From NCBI GenBank assembly GCA_016210705.1, contig JACQTR010000002.1:1-8565 (forward strand): DNA of 8,565 bases, in the 5' to 3' direction. The notes under the pieces were generated by a model. The model was given only the letters and a program-made list of their open reading frames with translations, was not told the DNA's origin and ran no database searches. Of this stretch, positions 1-5,979 are shown in pieces (the first letter of the stretch is position 1; the number at the start of each line of letters is the position of its first letter). The position numbers and the translations under genes are program-made. The DNA comes from Chloroflexota bacterium (GTDB lineage Bacteria; Chloroflexota; Dehalococcoidia; JACQTR01).

Positions 1-497
1 GTGTGATGATCGGTAATGATTATGTCAAGTCCCATTCCCTGAGCTCGTTCCACTTCTTCGAAGTCACTGATGCCACAATCGACGGTAATAACCAGCTTAA
101 CTCCCTCTTGGGCCAGGCGAGCCAATGCCCCATGGTTAAGACCATAACCTTCATCGAAACGATGAGGAATATATGGGGTTACCTGAGCCCCCAAAGCAGC
201 CAGACCTTGGCTGAGGAGAACGGTGGCAGCAATACCATCCACATCGAAATCACCGTAAACCGCTATTTTCTCCTGCCGTGTCAGGGCCTGGCATAGACGG
301 CTTACTCCAACCTCCATGTCCGGCAGCAAAAAGGGGTCGGCCAAAAGACTGTCATCAATCTCTAAAAAAGATTCGAACTGGGAAGGCGAAAGGCCACGGT
401 TATAAAGGAGTTGAACCACCAATGAGGGCAACGGAGCGAAGCGAGCCAATTCTTCGATGCGGATCGGGGGGAAAAGTTGCCATTTTTTGGATCCCAT
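1..497 (-). CDS. recJ: RecJ single-stranded-DNA 5'-3' exonuclease, N-terminal part (cut by left edge)
   Basis: The first 165 codons of a RecJ-type DHH-family exonuclease, which degrades single-stranded DNA 5' to 3' in recombinational and mismatch repair using divalent metal ions. The reading frame is open to the window edge. Visible family motifs are YGDFDVDG at residues 81-88 (motif I aspartates), YIPHRFDEGYGLN at 109-121, ITVDCG at 137-142 and TDHH at 162-165, where the window ends. The remaining catalytic and DHHA1 domains, several hundred residues, lie outside. The ATG at 497 is preceded by a purine-rich ribosome site (AAGGATAGGGGG) and starts only 5 bases after the fabF stop, so it is probably translated from the fabF message with coupling. 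The DHH phosphoesterase identity is very secure. The RecJ assignment rests on the PHRFDEGYGLN block and is strong. The plus-strand open frames across this stretch are antisense shadows. Confidence 0.95.
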   Translation of the reverse strand, partial: MGSKKWQLFPPIRIEELARFAPLPSLVVQLLYNRGLSPSQFESFLEIDDSLLADPFLLPDMEVGVSRLCQALTRQEKIAVYGDFDVDGIAATVLLSQGLAALGAQVTPYIPHRFDEGYGLNHGALARLAQEGVKLVITVDCGISDFEEVERAQGMGLDIIITDHH

Positions 498-502
498 GCC
501 CC

Positions 503-1759
503 CTATCCTTCGTGGTAACGACGAAAGATCAGAGTTGAATTATGTCCCCCAAACCCCAAGGCGTTAGAAAGGGCCACCTCTACCTTTGCTGATCGAGCCT
601 CATTGGGTACGTAATCTAAATCGCAATCGGGGTCTGGGGTGATTTGATTTATTGTGGGGGGAATAAGTCCTTCTCGAATAGTCATAATGCAGGCTATTGC
701 CTCTACAGCACCAGCGGCCCCCAAGAGGTGGCCATGCATGGATTTTGTGGAACTTATGGCTAACCGGTAGGCATGATCGCCAAATAGAGTTTTAATAGCC
801 ATTGTTTCGTACTTATCATTGAGAGGGGTGGAGGTACCGTGAGCATTGATGTAATCTACGTCTTGGGGATTTAGGCCCGCTTTGGTCAGCGCCATGGCCA
901 TTGCCCGCACTGCACCCTCACCCCCGTCCGAGGGCTGGGTAATGTGAAAGGCATCGCCGCTGGCGCCGTAGCCTACCATCTCGGCAAAAATAAAGGCTCC
1001 TCGGGCTTGGGCGCTATGTAAGCTCTCTAAGATCAGTACTGCTGCTCCCTCACCCATAACAAAACCATCCCGCTCAGCATCGAAAGGCCGTGACGCCCGC
1101 TGGGGTTCGTTGTTTCGAGTGGAGAGGGCTCGGGCAGCGTTAAAGGCAGCCACACCAATGGGGGTAATGGGCGCCTCCGCCCCACCTGCTATCATTCCTT
1201 GGGCGTCGCCACGGCGGATGACCTCATAGGCGGTACCTATGGCGTCAGAGCTACTGGCACAGGCGGAAGCAGTGCAGAAATTGGGCCCTTTGGCCCCCGA
1301 GGTTATGGCTACTTGGCCCGAGGCCATGTCGGTGATCATCATGGGAACTAGAAAAGGGCTCACCCGCCCCGGCCCCCTATCCGCTAGAACCTGGAGCTGT
1401 TCGGAAAGGGTAGCCAAACCACCAATGCCGCTGCCTATAATGACCCCTATGCCGTCGGCATTGTGGCCATTAATTACAAGTCCGGCTTGAGCCACCGCCT
1501 CCTGGCTGGCAGCAATGGCAAATTGCACAAAGCGGTCTGTACGCCGTACCTCTTTACGATCAATATAGTTCATAGGGTCGAAGCCCTTGACCTCGGCGGC
1601 AAAGTGGGTATCGAAGTCGGTAGCATCAAATAGAGTTATACAATCTACCCCTGATTTACCGGCGATGAGCGCCTGCCAAAAATCGGCCACGCTCAGCCCT
1701 AAGGGGCTGATTATACCCATGCCGGTTATTACGACGCGTTGCGGATAAGAAAGACTCAG
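503..1759 (-). CDS. fabF: Beta-ketoacyl-ACP synthase II (FabF), probable CTG start
   Basis: Condensing enzyme of type II fatty-acid synthesis in the cytoplasm; it adds malonyl-ACP to acyl-ACP by decarboxylative Claisen condensation. With a CTG start at 1759 the protein has 418 residues, close to the usual 410-415. The thiolase-fold catalytic set is complete: Cys167 in SACASSS, His307 in NAHGTSTPLND, Lys339 and His344 in STKSMHGHLLGAAGA, and the GFGGHN loop near the C terminus. The first ATG in frame is at 1720, but starting there would remove the N-terminal strand RVVITG that nearly all KAS enzymes begin with. The frame continues through this strand to CTG 1759, six bases after a perfect AGGAGG, and is closed by the TAA of the upstream gene. 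I therefore prefer CTG; ATG 1720 (405 residues) is the fallback. It lies 18 bases downstream of the radical SAM gene and 5 bases before recJ. Function is very secure, the start less so. Confidence 0.95.
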   Translation of the reverse strand: MSLSYPQRVVITGMGIISPLGLSVADFWQALIAGKSGVDCITLFDATDFDTHFAAEVKGFDPMNYIDRKEVRRTDRFVQFAIAASQEAVAQAGLVINGHNADGIGVIIGSGIGGLATLSEQLQVLADRGPGRVSPFLVPMMITDMASGQVAITSGAKGPNFCTASACASSSDAIGTAYEVIRRGDAQGMIAGGAEAPITPIGVAAFNAARALSTRNNEPQRASRPFDAERDGFVMGEGAAVLILESLHSAQARGAFIFAEMVGYGASGDAFHITQPSDGGEGAVRAMAMALTKAGLNPQDVDYINAHGTSTPLNDKYETMAIKTLFGDHAYRLAISSTKSMHGHLLGAAGAVEAIACIMTIREGLIPPTINQITPDPDCDLDYVPNEARSAKVEVALSNALGFGGHNSTLIFRRYHEG

Positions 1760-1765
1760 AGATTT

Positions 1766-1771
1766 CCTCCT
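1766..1771 (-). promoter_or_regulatory. Strong Shine-Dalgarno deciding the fabF start
   Basis: AGGAGG on the minus strand, six bases before the in-frame CTG at 1759 and 45 bases before the first ATG at 1720. It lies in the 18-base gap after the stop of the radical SAM gene. No ATG, GTG or TTG in the fabF frame is placed at a usable distance from it, which is why a CTG start is proposed. Confidence 0.75.
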
Positions 1772-1777
1772 GGGGGT

Positions 1778-3154
1778 TTAAACCCTTCGGCCTTTCCTCA
1801 AATAAGCCTCAGGATTGGTCACATCTTTAAGGAGCTCCCGCACCCTATCTAAAGCCGAGAAAGGAATCTGGCCCTCTCGAACGCGTTGCTTCAGTTCTCG
1901 GAAGCCCAGAGTAGTACTAGCGTAGAGACGAGCCATGTTGGCATAAAATTCGTCCAGGGGAAGTTTGGTGGGCAAAACCGAGTGCAGCAGATCAAAGAGC
2001 TCATAGTTCATAGTCACCAGGTCACAAAACTTCTCCCGGAAGAAATGGGTACCGGGCAGGGGGGTGAGTATCGTAAAGGAGGGAAAACTGATACCCCGGC
2101 TGCGGACATAGTCGATCATGGCATCGAAGTCAGCCTCCGTCCATTGAGGGTCTACGATAAAGGCCCCCCAGATATCGATGTTGTTTTCCTTCATAATCTG
2201 GATGGCCCGCTCGTTGGTTTTAATGGTGTTCCTTTTGTTGACGCTAGCCAACTCCTCTTCACGAAACTTTTCCAAACCAATGAGGACCGACATTAGCCCA
2301 AGTTCGGCCCACTTTTTGATAATATCGGGCCGTTTGGCGATGCTATCGGAACGGGCCTGCATCCAAAATCTCATATTTAATCCAGAGGCCTCAACCAGTT
2401 CGTGAAGATGCTCTACCCGCCTAAAACTTTGCAAAAAATTGTCGTCCACAAAACATACCACGTCCGACTTGACGGTTTTCAAGTCCTCTAGCACCCGCTC
2501 TGGCGAGCGGAAGCGACAGTGGCGACGGTGAAATATCCAAACAGCGCAGAATGTACAATTGTAGGGGCATCCTCGGCTTGTTTCTACCAGGTAGGGGTTA
2601 TCCCAAAAGTGAAAGTGGTAATGGTGACGGTAGTGATCCACCAAGTGGCGAGCCGGAAGAGGCAAACTATCCAAATTGGCCACTAGAGCCCGCTGACGAG
2701 TAGTCAGTTGCCGCCCTTGACGACGGTATATGATTCCTTCTACCTGAGCCAAATCATCTTTGGCTTCCAAAACCCTCACTAATTCCGAAAAGGTAATCTC
2801 GCCTTCTCCTATTACAATGACATCCACAAAATCGCGGTCGAAATCTTGAGGGCAAAGGGTAGCATGATAGCCACCAACGACTGTGACAATTGCCGAATCG
2901 AAAGTCTTGACCTCGGCACATATCTCCAACATTCGCGGGACAGCGGTGGTGTAGCCGGTTAAGCCCACCAAATCCGGGCGGAAAGAGGCCAAAGTAGCCT
3001 CCAGACTAGGATCAACCCGTAGGTCTAGGATTTTGACCTCATGTTCCGGGACGCTGGCGGCTACCATCTCTAAGGCTAGGGGCTCAGGACGAACCAAAGA
3101 GGTAAAACCCACCATATTTTCACTGACATTAGGTTGGATAAAAAGAATCCTCAT
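1778..3154 (-). CDS. B12-binding radical SAM protein, HpnR-like (putative lipid C-methyltransferase)
   Basis: 458-residue class B-type radical SAM enzyme. Residues 1-140 resemble a Rossmann-like cobalamin-binding domain: MRILFIQP at the start, VVGGYHAT at 92-99 and VIGEGE at 114-119. The usual DxHxxG cobalt-ligand motif is absent, as in many of these enzymes. The radical SAM domain carries the cluster motif CPYNCTFC (Cys196, Cys200, Cys203), with FVDDNF at 235-240 and IGLE at 292-295. The C-terminal block with LFDLLHSVLPTKLPLDEFY (386-404) resembles, from memory, hopanoid C-3 methylase HpnR, which methylates a lipid using SAM and methylcobalamin. No squalene-hopene cyclase or other hopanoid gene is in the window, so the substrate is unknown. 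fabF immediately downstream suggests a fatty acyl or other membrane lipid, but that is inference. The ATG at 3154 follows AAGGATAGGA. A promoter and an 88-base structured leader precede it. Family is secure, substrate not. Confidence 0.88.
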   Translation of the reverse strand: MRILFIQPNVSENMVGFTSLVRPEPLALEMVAASVPEHEVKILDLRVDPSLEATLASFRPDLVGLTGYTTAVPRMLEICAEVKTFDSAIVTVVGGYHATLCPQDFDRDFVDVIVIGEGEITFSELVRVLEAKDDLAQVEGIIYRRQGRQLTTRQRALVANLDSLPLPARHLVDHYRHHYHFHFWDNPYLVETSRGCPYNCTFCAVWIFHRRHCRFRSPERVLEDLKTVKSDVVCFVDDNFLQSFRRVEHLHELVEASGLNMRFWMQARSDSIAKRPDIIKKWAELGLMSVLIGLEKFREEELASVNKRNTIKTNERAIQIMKENNIDIWGAFIVDPQWTEADFDAMIDYVRSRGISFPSFTILTPLPGTHFFREKFCDLVTMNYELFDLLHSVLPTKLPLDEFYANMARLYASTTLGFRELKQRVREGQIPFSALDRVRELLKDVTNPEAYLRKGRRV

Positions 3155-3177
3155 ATTCCTATCCTTACCGAGTTAGC

Positions 3178-3217
3178 CTTAAAGAGCGGCTTTTCTATGA
3201 AAAACACCATCTTTAAG
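3178..3217 (-). promoter_or_regulatory. Extended hairpin in the 5' leader of the radical SAM-fabF-recJ transcript
   Basis: An 8-base inverted repeat, CTTAAAGA / TCTTTAAG (3217-3210 with 3185-3178), encloses an inner repeat TTTTC-ATA-GAAAA (3203-3199 with 3195-3191) on nearly the same centre, leaving an internal loop of about 5 bases per side. It lies inside the predicted 88-base leader and ends about 20 bases before the start codon, near the ribosome site. There is no U-run after it, so it does not look like a terminator. It does not match a riboswitch class that I recognise. The repeats are seen directly; a regulatory role is inference. Confidence 0.4.
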
Positions 3218-3248
3218 CAAAGGTTACGGTTTTAACCAATATTGCTCC

Positions 3249-3278
3249 AGTATACAAGCATTAGGAGTGAAAGGTCAA
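3249..3278 (-). promoter_or_regulatory. Predicted sigma-70/A promoter for the radical SAM-fabF-recJ unit
   Basis: On the minus strand, TTGACC (3278-3273) and TATACT (3254-3249) are separated by 18 bases; each matches consensus at 5 of 6 positions. The predicted start of transcription is near 3242, giving an 88-base leader before the ATG at 3154. The -35 hexamer overlaps the TGA stop codon of nnr, so the downstream unit can probably be expressed independently of acpS-nnr. Confidence 0.6.
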
Positions 3279-4825
3279 ATTCTTAGCTCTTTAATAGCGA
3301 GAGGCAATGCCGAAAGTAAGTCCCCAGCGGTGATGCCAGCGTCCCCAAGTTTCTCTTTGATTACTTCTCCGGCTGTCCCATGAAGATATACACCACAACA
3401 GGCAGCGATAAAAGGTGATAACCCCTGAGCCATCAGCCCAGCAATAGTCCCCGCTAGAACATCGCCAGTGCCCGCTGTAGCCAAGCCAGGGTTGGCGAAG
3501 GGGCTGAGCATTACCCGGCCTTGGGAGGAGACCACCACCGTGTACGCCCCTTTTAATACTACGGTTTTTCTCCATTGGACGGCTGCCCTTTGAGCCACCT
3601 CAATCCGAGCCGATAGTATCTCAGCAACTGAAAGAGATAGCAGGCGTCCCATTTCTCCAGGGTGGGGACTGACTACCCCATCACCAGTCCATTTCTCCCA
3701 CCATTGGGGAACTTGAGCTAAGGTATTTAGACCATCGGCATCCAGAACAATACCCCTGGGAAGCGATGACGAAAAGAGAACATTACTTATCAACTCCCTC
3801 ACTTCTGGTTTCTGTCCCAGGCCACAGCCTAACAAAAGCACATCGTAGCCTTTCATCTCTTCTCTAAGCACGGAAAAGGCGTCACCTGCTATAATCCCAG
3901 GCTCACTCTCAGACAGGGGAAGAAAAGTAGCCTCGGTTAACTTAGCGGCCAGGATGGTTTGGAGGCTAAAAGGGGTAGCCAAGGTTATTAGGCCTGCACC
4001 CACTCGAATGGCTCCCATGGAGGCTAGGTAAGCGGCCCCAATGTAATTTATCGATCCGGCCACCACCATCACCTTACCAAAAGTACCCTTATTGGCCTGG
4101 ATAGGTCGGGAGGGCAAGGCTGATGCTACCCATTTAGGGGTCATGAGCTCCACGGCCACATCTTCGGCCAAAGCCGAAGGTATACCGATGTCGGCCACGA
4201 CAAGGTGCCCCCTATATTCTGCTCCAGGAAAGGCGAAAAGACCTCTTTTGGGATAACCTAACGTTATGGTAAGATCGGCAGCGAGGCAACCAGGATCGGC
4301 GGCGCCGGTATCGGGATCCAGCCCCGTGGGTAGGTCTAAAGCGATAACCGCTGTATCTGGGTGAGCTTCTTTATAGGCTCTAGCCAGAAGAAGGACGTCT
4401 TTTATGAGCCCGGTCAGAGGCCGAGCCTTACCCGTTCCCAATATGGCGTCCAGGACCACTTCTGCCTTTTTCAACTTCTCTTTTAAGCCAGTGAAATTCT
4501 GGTCGCTGGCTGCCTCGATAATAGGCATACCGCGTTCTTTGGCACGACTATAGGTAGGATCGGCTTCCGATCGCGGGTATAAAAGGTAGAGATGAACCTT
4601 GGCTCCCCAATCGTAGAGATAAGAAGCGGCAATTAGCCCATCACCGCCATTGTTTCCTGGACCTACCAATATCAAAACGTGACATCCTATCACACTGCCC
4701 CGCCATCGTCTGATCTCCCTGGCCACCGCTAAACCAGCATTGTTCATTAAACTAGAAGTGGAAATACCTCTTTGAGCAGCTCGACCCTCTATCTCCCGCA
4801 TCTCAGCGGCTGTAACTATTTTCAT
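3275..4825 (-). CDS. nnr: Bifunctional NAD(P)HX epimerase / ADP-dependent NAD(P)HX dehydratase
   Basis: Metabolite-repair enzyme of 516 residues that restores hydrated NADH and NADPH: the N-terminal YjeF_N half epimerises R- and S-NAD(P)HX, and the C-terminal ribokinase-like half dehydrates S-NAD(P)HX using ADP. The N-terminal half shows GPGNNGGDG at 55-63 and ALDLPTGLD at 162-170. The linker falls near 225-240. The C-terminal half shows NKGTFGKVMVVAGS at 245-258, LDADGLN at 361-367, SPHPGEMGRL at 386-395 and NPGLATAGTGDVLAG at 445-459, with Asp455 the expected catalytic base. Length matches the usual fused bacterial form of about 500 residues. Its ATG overlaps the acpS stop in an ATGA, so the two are translationally coupled, a pairing seen in many bacteria. 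Nothing looks damaged. Confidence 0.96.
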   Translation of the reverse strand: MKIVTAAEMREIEGRAAQRGISTSSLMNNAGLAVAREIRRWRGSVIGCHVLILVGPGNNGGDGLIAASYLYDWGAKVHLYLLYPRSEADPTYSRAKERGMPIIEAASDQNFTGLKEKLKKAEVVLDAILGTGKARPLTGLIKDVLLLARAYKEAHPDTAVIALDLPTGLDPDTGAADPGCLAADLTITLGYPKRGLFAFPGAEYRGHLVVADIGIPSALAEDVAVELMTPKWVASALPSRPIQANKGTFGKVMVVAGSINYIGAAYLASMGAIRVGAGLITLATPFSLQTILAAKLTEATFLPLSESEPGIIAGDAFSVLREEMKGYDVLLLGCGLGQKPEVRELISNVLFSSSLPRGIVLDADGLNTLAQVPQWWEKWTGDGVVSPHPGEMGRLLSLSVAEILSARIEVAQRAAVQWRKTVVLKGAYTVVVSSQGRVMLSPFANPGLATAGTGDVLAGTIAGLMAQGLSPFIAACCGVYLHGTAGEVIKEKLGDAGITAGDLLSALPLAIKELRI

Positions 4826-5187
4826 GGAGAGCCCCCAATAACGGCAGCGATGGCATACTTTTGGCTGTGAGAAAGGCTTACCGCTAGGGGAGCTAAGCCC
4901 ATGGCTTGGGCTTTGTCTAAAGCCCGACCATAGAGATTGAGCACGGGCGCCCCTAGACCATCAGACAATATCTCAATGTCCCGCCATCCCACGCCACGGA
5001 TGCCTGTCCCCAGAGCCTTCATCATCGCCTCTTTGGCCGCGAAGCGGGCCGCCAGATCGGGCACCCGGTGCTGATAGCAGCGGATCTCCTCCGTCGTGTA
5101 TACCCGATGAAGAAAGCGCTCCCTCCAGCGGTTCAAGGTGGCCTCAATGCGCTCTATCTCTACTATGTCTAAACCGATGTTCAGCAT
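4822..5187 (-). CDS. acpS: Holo-[acyl-carrier-protein] synthase (AcpS)
   Basis: Transfers the 4'-phosphopantetheine arm of coenzyme A to the serine of apo-ACP, activating it for fatty-acid synthesis. The 121-residue length is typical of the trimeric AcpS type. Signature features are GLDIVEIERIE at 5-15, with Asp7 as the expected metal ligand, and ARFAAKEAMMKALGTG at 47-62, with Glu53 as the other ligand; VSLSHSQKYAIAAVI lies near the C terminus. The ATG at 5187 gives the standard family N terminus. It is preceded by GGGGAAA directly after a TATACT -10 element, so the message may begin at or one base before the ATG (leaderless). It is first in an operon with nnr, overlapping it by four bases, and divergent from metV. 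Confidence 0.96.
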   Translation of the reverse strand: MLNIGLDIVEIERIEATLNRWRERFLHRVYTTEEIRCYQHRVPDLAARFAAKEAMMKALGTGIRGVGWRDIEILSDGLGAPVLNLYGRALDKAQAMGLAPLAVSLSHSQKYAIAAVIGGSP

Positions 5188-5194
5188 TTTCCCC

Positions 5195-5203
5195 AGTATA
5201 CCA
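5195..5203 (-). promoter_or_regulatory. Extended -10 promoter of acpS-nnr, predicted leaderless
   Basis: TGGTATACT on the minus strand is an extended -10 element (TGn followed by TATACT, 5 of 6 matches). No good -35 hexamer is visible 16-18 bases upstream, which fits extended -10 promoters. Seven bases (GGGGAAA) separate it from the acpS ATG, placing the expected transcription start near 5188. The sequence is clear; the promoter role is a prediction. Confidence 0.5.
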
Positions 5204-5231
5204 CATCTTTTTATTGGATGGAGCCTCGGCC

Positions 5232-5260
5232 TTGAGCGCTAGCCTCGCCTATGATATAAT
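5232..5260 (+). promoter_or_regulatory. Predicted promoter of metV
   Basis: TTGAGC (5232-5237, 4 of 6) and a perfect TATAAT (5255-5260) with an ideal 17-base spacer, plus the extended -10 dinucleotide TG at 5252-5253. The expected transcription start is near 5267, giving a leader of about 40 bases that contains GGGAGG. A near-direct repeat AGCCTCGGC / AGCCTCGCC (5222-5230 and 5241-5249) flanks and overlaps the -35 region. Confidence 0.7.
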
Positions 5261-5306
5261 CAAAGCGTTCAGTTCCTAAATTAAGGCAATACTAGGGAGG
5301 CAAAGC

Positions 5307-5960
5307 GTGATCGTCACCGAGCAAAAAGCTTTCACAGAGGTTAACGAATCTCTGGTTGGCCACCAAAAGATTTTTGTCATTGGCTGTGGTTCCTGCGCTA
5401 CAGCCTGGCATACTGGCGGCGAAGCTGAGGTCAAGGAAATGGTTGAGAAATTGCAGGGCGCGGGCAAAACCTGCATAGGTTGGGCTATCTCCGAAGAGAC
5501 TTGCGACGAGCGAAAGACACGCCGGGAGTTACGGGCCCATAGCAGTGAGCTAGCCGAGGCCGAAGGCGTTCTGGTAATGTCTTGCGGTGCTGGGGTTCAG
5601 ACGACAGCCCTTGTCTTGGAAGATAAGCCCGTATACCCTGCTCTTAATGCCATGTTTTTGGCTCGCTTACAGCGCCTTACTAGGGCTGATGAACGATGCC
5701 TTCTTTGCGGTGAATGTATCCTGGCGTCCACAGGAGGGCTTTGCCCTGTTACCCTTTGTCCCAAGGAACTACTCAATGGCCCCTGTGGTGGTTACAACCA
5801 TGGTATGTGTGAGGTCAACCCCGATCGGGAATGTGCCTGGGTATCAATATATCATCGCTTGCAGCGCATTGGGCAACTGGATAGGCTACACCTTATCCAA
5901 TCTCCCAAAGATCAATCCAAACGAGGGCATCCCCGCCTAGTGGATAAGGGAGCCGCCTAG
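5307..5960 (+). CDS. metV: Methylenetetrahydrofolate reductase accessory subunit MetV (MTHFR_C, cysteine-rich)
   Basis: 217-residue partner of MetF in anaerobes, known from acetogens such as Moorella, where it binds metal or iron-sulfur centres and helps deliver electrons to the MetF flavin. It has 13 cysteines. The N-terminal part holds VIGCGSCATAWHTGG (25-38, Cys27 and Cys30), Cys56, Cys66 and MSCGAGVQT (91-99, Cys93). The C-terminal part holds CLLCGEC at 131-137, LCPVTLCPK at 145-153, LNGPCGG at 156-162, GMCEV at 166-170 and ECAW at 175-178, all hallmarks of the MTHFR_C family. The GTG start follows GGGAGG by six bases. Unusually, the gene is convergent with metF, with four bases between the two stops, and has its own promoter. 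No HdrABC, RnfC2 or other electron-transfer partner is in the window, so the electron donor cannot be read from here. Confidence 0.92.
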   Translation: MIVTEQKAFTEVNESLVGHQKIFVIGCGSCATAWHTGGEAEVKEMVEKLQGAGKTCIGWAISEETCDERKTRRELRAHSSELAEAEGVLVMSCGAGVQTTALVLEDKPVYPALNAMFLARLQRLTRADERCLLCGECILASTGGLCPVTLCPKELLNGPCGGYNHGMCEVNPDRECAWVSIYHRLQRIGQLDRLHLIQSPKDQSKRGHPRLVDKGAA

Positions 5961-5979
5961 GCTATTATAGCCCGGCGGC
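5952..5979. terminator. Candidate two-way hairpin between convergent metV and metF
   Basis: GCCGCC (5952-5957) pairs with GGCGGC (5974-5979); inside, GGCTA (5960-5964) pairs with TAGCC (5968-5972) around a TTA loop. The result is an 11-pair stem with one small internal bulge. It covers the TAG stop of metV and places the metF stop codon exactly in the loop. No T-run follows on either strand, so it is not a canonical intrinsic terminator; it may still stop or process both transcripts. Confidence 0.4.

Noticed and set aside
3..538. Two plus-strand open frames opposite recJ
   Set aside because: The minus strand in this stretch encodes a continuous RecJ N terminus with family motifs; the plus-strand translations show no recognisable features or ribosome sites.
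1239..2405. Plus-strand open frames opposite fabF and the radical SAM gene
   Set aside because: They are antisense to well-supported coding sequence and have low-complexity or family-free translations.
3155..3274. Cobalamin or SAM riboswitch ahead of the radical SAM gene
   Set aside because: The leader is only about 88 bases, and I see neither the B12-box-like sequence nor the SAM riboswitch core; only simple inverted repeats are visible.
3291..3575. Second minus-strand frame inside the nnr C-terminal half
   Set aside because: It is a frame-shifted shadow; the nnr frame there carries the conserved GTGD region without interruption.
5188..5306. Small RNA or extra gene between acpS and metV
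   Set aside because: Promoter elements and leader sequence account for the gap; no terminator or separate coding frame is visible.
5276..5476. Minus-strand frame over the metV start
   Set aside because: It covers the metV promoter, leader and first codons on the opposite strand, with no family features.
5587..5940. 117-codon plus-strand frame within metV
   Set aside because: It overlaps the cysteine-rich C-terminal half of MetV in another frame. The hydrophobic look comes from shifted codons.
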